Shown here: one piece after another, positions 6,901-9,169 of the stretch | Layout of the letters: each line of letters begins with the position of its first letter | How positions within the stretch are numbered: the first letter of the stretch is position 1 | Source: Desulfuromonadales bacterium | GTDB taxonomy: Bacteria > Desulfobacterota > Desulfuromonadia > Desulfuromonadales > BM103 | Assembly (NCBI GenBank): GCA_030614505.1 | Contig: JAUWTX010000060.1 | Location: 1 to 9,169, forward strand | Length of the DNA: 9,169 nucleotides | Direction: 5' to 3' | Notes under the pieces: model-generated | Seen by the model: only the letters and a program-made list of their open reading frames with translations | Database searches by the model: none | Told to the model about the DNA's origin: nothing | Position numbers and translations under genes: made by a program

Positions 6901-9169
6901 CTCAGCTTCAGGATTTTGTTGCCATGGCTCCTGACGGTGGGATTGAGCCGTTGGCACTGCAGTGGCATCGAGAAGTCACCCTTGATAAGAACAACAAACT
7001 TTGTCTGGCTATGGTGGCGTCAAGTCGCTCGGAGTTGTTCGATCAACTCGAGCATGCCTTGCTTTCTCTGCAAAACAATCCCTCCCAGGTGCTTGGAGGC
7101 AATGTCGTGCGGCTCGGCGGCGGCATAACATTGACTGCGAGCATCCGCGACCGCCTTTTTTATGCTCCCGAGCCGTTGGCTTCGCAGGGCAAGGTAGCGT
7201 TCGTCTTTCCCGGCTCCGGTAATCATTTTGCAGGTATGGGCCGTGAACTTTCTGCCCGTTGGCCGGCAATCTACAGCGATCAGGATGCTCACAGCCAGTT
7301 CCTGGCTCACCAGTTCCTGCCGGAGCATTTCTGGAGAGCCGAGCTGGCCGAGACGCTTCATGACAATCACAATGCCCTGGTCATCGGCCAGGTTGCGCTC
7401 GGTACTGCGATCAGCGATCTGGTGCGTAGCTTTGGTGTCGAACCTCAGGCAGTGAGCGGCTACAGCCTGGGTGAATCGGCTGGGCTCTTCTCTCTTGGTG
7501 CCTGGCAAGATCGTGATGGCATGTCGCAACGGCTCAGTGAATCGCCTCTTTTTACTGAGGAGCTTGCCGGTGAATGCAAGGCGGCACGTAAGGTCTGGGG
7601 CCTTAAAAAGAGTGAAAAGGTCGAATGGGTACTCGGTCTTGTCGATGTGCCCGCAGCACAGGTGAAACAGGCCCTGGCCGGCAAGGAGAAGGCTTACCTG
7701 CTGATTGTCAATACTCACCGGGAATGTGTGGTTGGTGGCGATCGACAGCAGGTTGAAGCATTGGTTCAGGAGGTCAATGGCCATTTCTTCCCATTGCGCG
7801 GCGTGACGACGGTTCATTGTGAAGTTACCGAACAGGTGGCAAAAGCATACCGCGATCTGCATGCCTTCCCCGTGACTGCGCCGGAGGGGATTACATTCTA
7901 CAGTTGCGCCCTTGGTGAGAGCTATCAGGTCACTGCGGACAGCGCTGCTGATGTGATTCTTGGCCAGGCGCTGGACACCATTGATTACACCAAAGCTATC
8001 GAACAGGCTTATGCCGACGGCGTGCGACTTTTCCTCGAGATGGGTCCGGGCAATTCCTGCAGCCGCATGATCGGCAGCATTCTGGAAGGTAAGCCGCATA
8101 TGGCCAGGGCGGTCTGCTACCCTGGCCAGAAGCCTGTATCACTGATCCTGCGTCTGCTGGCTAACTGCCTGGCGGAGAGGGTTCCGGTGGATCTCTCGGT
8201 TCTCTATCCGGCGAGTATTGAGATTGCCGAAAGGTCGTCCGGACCACGCATCAACACCGTTATTGGTGGCCCCCCGTTTGCTCCTGCGCCAATCCCTGAA
8301 AAAGAACTGCCTGTTCAGCCTGTAATGGAAGAAAAGGGACGCGGGACGCGGGACGTGGGACGCGAAAACCTTGGAGAAATAAAACCTGTGGTTGTGCCGG
8401 TAGAGGGTACGGGTGCGATTGCTGATCCTTTGGTGGCGCAGATGGCTGAGACTGCAGCTCTGAACGCCAGGACTCATGAGGCTTACCTGCAATTTGCCGG
8501 GACCATGGAGAAGACGCTTACCGAGAATATCAATCTGCAGATGTCGTTGTTGCAGCAGATGGCTGCGAATGGTGAGGTGATTCCGAGGCTTGAACCTTTG
8601 GCGAAAACGGGACGCGGGACGCGGGACGCGGGACGCGAAAACCTTGCAAAGCTTGAAAGCATCGAGGACCGTCCCTGTGTGGGGACAGTCCCAGAGCCGA
8701 TGTTCAATCGTGACATGTGCATGGAGTTTGCTGTTGGCTCGATTGCCAAAGTGCTTGGGCCGGAGTTCGCTGAAGTCGATACCTATCCTACCCGTGTACG
8801 GTTGCCCGATGAGCCGCTGATGCTGGTGGATCGCATCATGACGGTCGAGGGCGAGCCGCGCTCAATGACCGGCGGTCGGGTGGTCACTGAACATGATGTT
8901 ACCGCAGATCGCTGGTATCTTGACGGTGGTCGTATGCCGACCTGTATTGCTGTCGAAGCCGGTCAGGCCGATCTCTTTCTCTCCGGTGACCTGGGGATTG
9001 ATTTTATCAGCAAGGGTAAGGCGGTTTATCGACTGCTTGATGCCGTAGTCACCTTCCACCGTGGACTGCCCGTGCCCGGCGATGTGATCCGTTACGATAT
9101 CAAGATTGATCATTTTTTCCGCCAGGACCAGACCTACCTGTTTCGTTTCAACTTCGAGGGCACTGTTAA
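3957..9169 (+). CDS. pfaC: PfaC-like PUFA synthase subunit with fused AT, 3'-partial: KS-CLF-AT-DH'
   Basis: The frame is open from ATG 3957 to the window edge (1737 codons plus two bases); I read it through without finding a stop or frameshift. Domain 1 is a ketosynthase (about 1-462) with the full triad: Cys206 in DAACASS, His340 in HATGTPVGD and His380 in SNIGH. Domain 2 (about 484-942) is KS-shaped, but Glu683 sits where the cysteine should be and Asn823 replaces the first histidine, as expected for a chain-length factor. Domain 3 (about 1078-1402) is an acyltransferase with Ser1170 in GYSLGES, a candidate His1287 and an EMGPG motif; an adaptor-like stretch of about 130 residues precedes it. 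A 160-residue linker with DNA repeats follows. From about 1582 a FabA-like hot-dog begins (MPTCIAVEAGQAD, Glu1667) and is cut off; at least one further DH is expected downstream. PfaC with the PfaB-type AT fused in. The symbol is by similarity of layout; a myxobacterial-style name such as pfa3 would also fit. Confidence 0.92.
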   Translation, partial: MKHGKSVAIVGVGGIFPMSPTLDRFWETITGNVDTSRQPPQGRWLLDPDEAFDPAIGTPDKIYSKKACFIDDEIDPSSVNGLDIDADFLAGLDPLFRLLLRAGHQAFSDGQVDQLDRNRVGIIIGNLALPSEHSSTMARNYLGRTFEEKLLGSERPQASEDSRGAEYKSELPSVDPLNRYVAGLPAGILAKSLGLGGTCYTLDAACASSLYAIKLAVDELLAGRADAMLTGGLSRPDSLYTQMGFSQLRALSPSGTCAPFDAKGDGLVVGEGSGMFLLKRTEDAVRAGDHIYAVIRGIGLSNDLGGSLLAPASEGQLRAMRAAYQQAGWSPSDVDMVECHATGTPVGDVVEFTSLKSLWDAEDWQPGQCVIGSVKSNIGHLLTAAGSAALMKTLLAMKERTLPPTANFSHPAKGVDLETSPFRILQKPKAWKPRKKGQPRRAAVSAFGFGGINAHLLIEEWIPHKPAKSSVAYPPSFKKKSQPVAIVGMGAHYGPWTSLTELRSRFLGGDPDVKPERPVHWYGAEQSRWFEAEGLNKTDFKGFFVPEVHIKPGAFRIPPKEIEEMLPRQLLMLKVADEALQDAGLKKEDLLFTGVFIGTGLDLNATSFSFRWGIQKFARQWAKQLGRELSDTELNEWISALRESAGPALSANRVMGALGSVVASRVAKEFKVGGPSFTLSSEENSGLRALEVGVRALQEGSINRAIVGAADMAGDLRAVLGRHVALGRHAVQAFSKSATVRPFDKHADGTVIGEGAAAVILKRLDDAQQDGDRIYAIIKGVGTATGGQVEAELPDRSTYSLSVERANREADMAPESVSYLETNGSGLAVEDELEANALGTFFGARQTQNPCYIGSAKADIGHAGAASGLASLIKTALCLDQQILPPLRNLQTMRYDWVRGKRSFIAPEAAQFWLRNRVEGPRRALVSGFGVDGTCSHVLLEGVEDKAGRTRSSFDERPLGALDEGLFALEADNVDGLLTKISQLQDFVAMAPDGGIEPLALQWHREVTLDKNNKLCLAMVASSRSELFDQLEHALLSLQNNPSQVLGGNVVRLGGGITLTASIRDRLFYAPEPLASQGKVAFVFPGSGNHFAGMGRELSARWPAIYSDQDAHSQFLAHQFLPEHFWRAELAETLHDNHNALVIGQVALGTAISDLVRSFGVEPQAVSGYSLGESAGLFSLGAWQDRDGMSQRLSESPLFTEELAGECKAARKVWGLKKSEKVEWVLGLVDVPAAQVKQALAGKEKAYLLIVNTHRECVVGGDRQQVEALVQEVNGHFFPLRGVTTVHCEVTEQVAKAYRDLHAFPVTAPEGITFYSCALGESYQVTADSAADVILGQALDTIDYTKAIEQAYADGVRLFLEMGPGNSCSRMIGSILEGKPHMARAVCYPGQKPVSLILRLLANCLAERVPVDLSVLYPASIEIAERSSGPRINTVIGGPPFAPAPIPEKELPVQPVMEEKGRGTRDVGRENLGEIKPVVVPVEGTGAIADPLVAQMAETAALNARTHEAYLQFAGTMEKTLTENINLQMSLLQQMAANGEVIPRLEPLAKTGRGTRDAGRENLAKLESIEDRPCVGTVPEPMFNRDMCMEFAVGSIAKVLGPEFAEVDTYPTRVRLPDEPLMLVDRIMTVEGEPRSMTGGRVVTEHDVTADRWYLDGGRMPTCIAVEAGQADLFLSGDLGIDFISKGKAVYRLLDAVVTFHRGLPVPGDVIRYDIKIDHFFRQDQTYLFRFNFEGTV
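8336..8373 (+). repeat. GGGACGC tandem repeat, copy 1, inside the AT-DH linker
   Basis: Four 7-base units (the third ends in GT instead of GC) followed by GAAAACCTTG. It is translated in frame as GRGTRDVGRENLG within the PfaC-like linker. It matches copy 2 at 37 of 38 bases, which is far closer than the unrelated sequence on either side. A short GAAAA run precedes the units and recurs after them. The composition (Arg/Gly-rich, strongly periodic) is unlike the surrounding Ala/Pro/Val/Glu linker. Confidence 0.9.
8609..8646 (+). repeat. GGGACGC tandem repeat, copy 2, inside the AT-DH linker
   Basis: Four perfect GGGACGC units (8609-8636) followed by GAAAACCTTG, read in frame as GRGTRDAGRENLA. 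The copy starts exactly 273 bases (91 codons) after copy 1, so both are read in the same phase. The 8-mer GCGAAAAC occurs directly before the units (8601-8608) and again overlapping their end (8635-8642), giving the element short direct repeats. The hairpin at 8666 follows 20 bases later, so the two elements may form one composite insertion. Confidence 0.9.
8666..8691. repeat. Small imperfect palindrome (REP-like hairpin) within coding sequence
   Basis: The arms GGACCGTCCC (8666-8675) and GGGACAGTCC (8682-8691) pair at 9 of 10 positions around a six-base TGTGTG loop; the one mismatch is C8670 against A8687. The stretch is translated as part of EDRPCVGTVPEP in the PfaC-like linker. Hairpins with GTCCC/GGGAC arms resemble the dispersed palindromic repeats, often linked to REP-associated transposases, found between genes in many bacterial genomes. 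That identity is from general recollection and needs a genome search. It is not a terminator: no T-tract follows and it lies inside an open reading frame. Confidence 0.65.

Noticed and set aside
7020..8099. 359-codon open frame on the minus strand
   Set aside because: It lies wholly antisense to the acyltransferase region, its protein shows no recognisable domain, and it is explained by the codon bias of the sense gene.
8336..8646. The two repeat blocks as a CRISPR array
   Set aside because: There are only two copies 273 bases apart, each made of internal 7-base units and lying inside a conserved reading frame; there is no regular spacer structure.
8666..8691. Hairpin as an intrinsic transcription terminator
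   Set aside because: No T-run follows the stem, and the open frame continues through it into a recognisable hot-dog domain.
8230..8700. Frameshift or pseudogene at the repeat-rich linker
   Set aside because: The frame entering the linker from the acyltransferase is the same one that encodes the hot-dog domain after it, with no stop in between, so the gene is intact here.
9167..9169. TAA at the window end as the stop of the second gene
   Set aside because: It is out of frame. In the PfaC frame the last codons are GGC ACT GTT followed by AA, so the gene continues beyond the window.

Overview
The window holds two adjacent, co-directional plus-strand genes of a Pfa-type (polyunsaturated fatty acid synthase-like, 'secondary lipid') iterative megasynthase. 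Almost every base is coding and no stretch over 300 bases lacks a gene. Both genes are cut by the window edges. The first lacks its 5' end, because the frame is open from base 1. The second lacks its 3' end, because its frame is still open at base 9169.

Bases 1-3954 encode the C-terminal part of a PfaA-like protein: a helical segment, a Pro/Val/Ser-rich linker, four tandem acyl carrier proteins (ACPs), a ketoreductase (KR) and a hot-dog dehydratase (DH). The ketosynthase and malonyl-transferase that normally precede the ACPs in PfaA would lie upstream. Two bases after its stop, bases 3957-9169+ encode a PfaC-like protein. Its order is an active ketosynthase (KS), a chain-length-factor-like KS (CLF) with a substituted active site, an acyltransferase (AT), a long linker, and the start of a FabA-like hot-dog domain. 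In the classical marine gammaproteobacterial systems the AT is a separate protein, PfaB. Here it is fused between CLF and DH, as known for myxobacterial and some other deltaproteobacterial-type clusters.

Working model from family knowledge: chains are carried on the four ACPs, condensed by the KS and KS-CLF modules, reduced by the KR, and dehydrated (possibly isomerised) by the DH domains. A PfaD-like enoyl reductase and a phosphopantetheinyl transferase are needed but are not in the window. The final product cannot be read from this sequence.

The moderately high GC content, the domain order and the repeat types suggest a deltaproteobacterium in the broad sense (Desulfuromonadales/Geobacterales-like). 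This is inference only.

The most unusual part is the AT-to-DH linker at about 8230-8700. It carries two near-identical 38-base copies of a GGGACGC tandem repeat, exactly 273 bases apart and read in the same frame, followed by a GTCCC/GGGAC hairpin that is also translated. These look like intergenic-type repeats that have settled inside a coding sequence.
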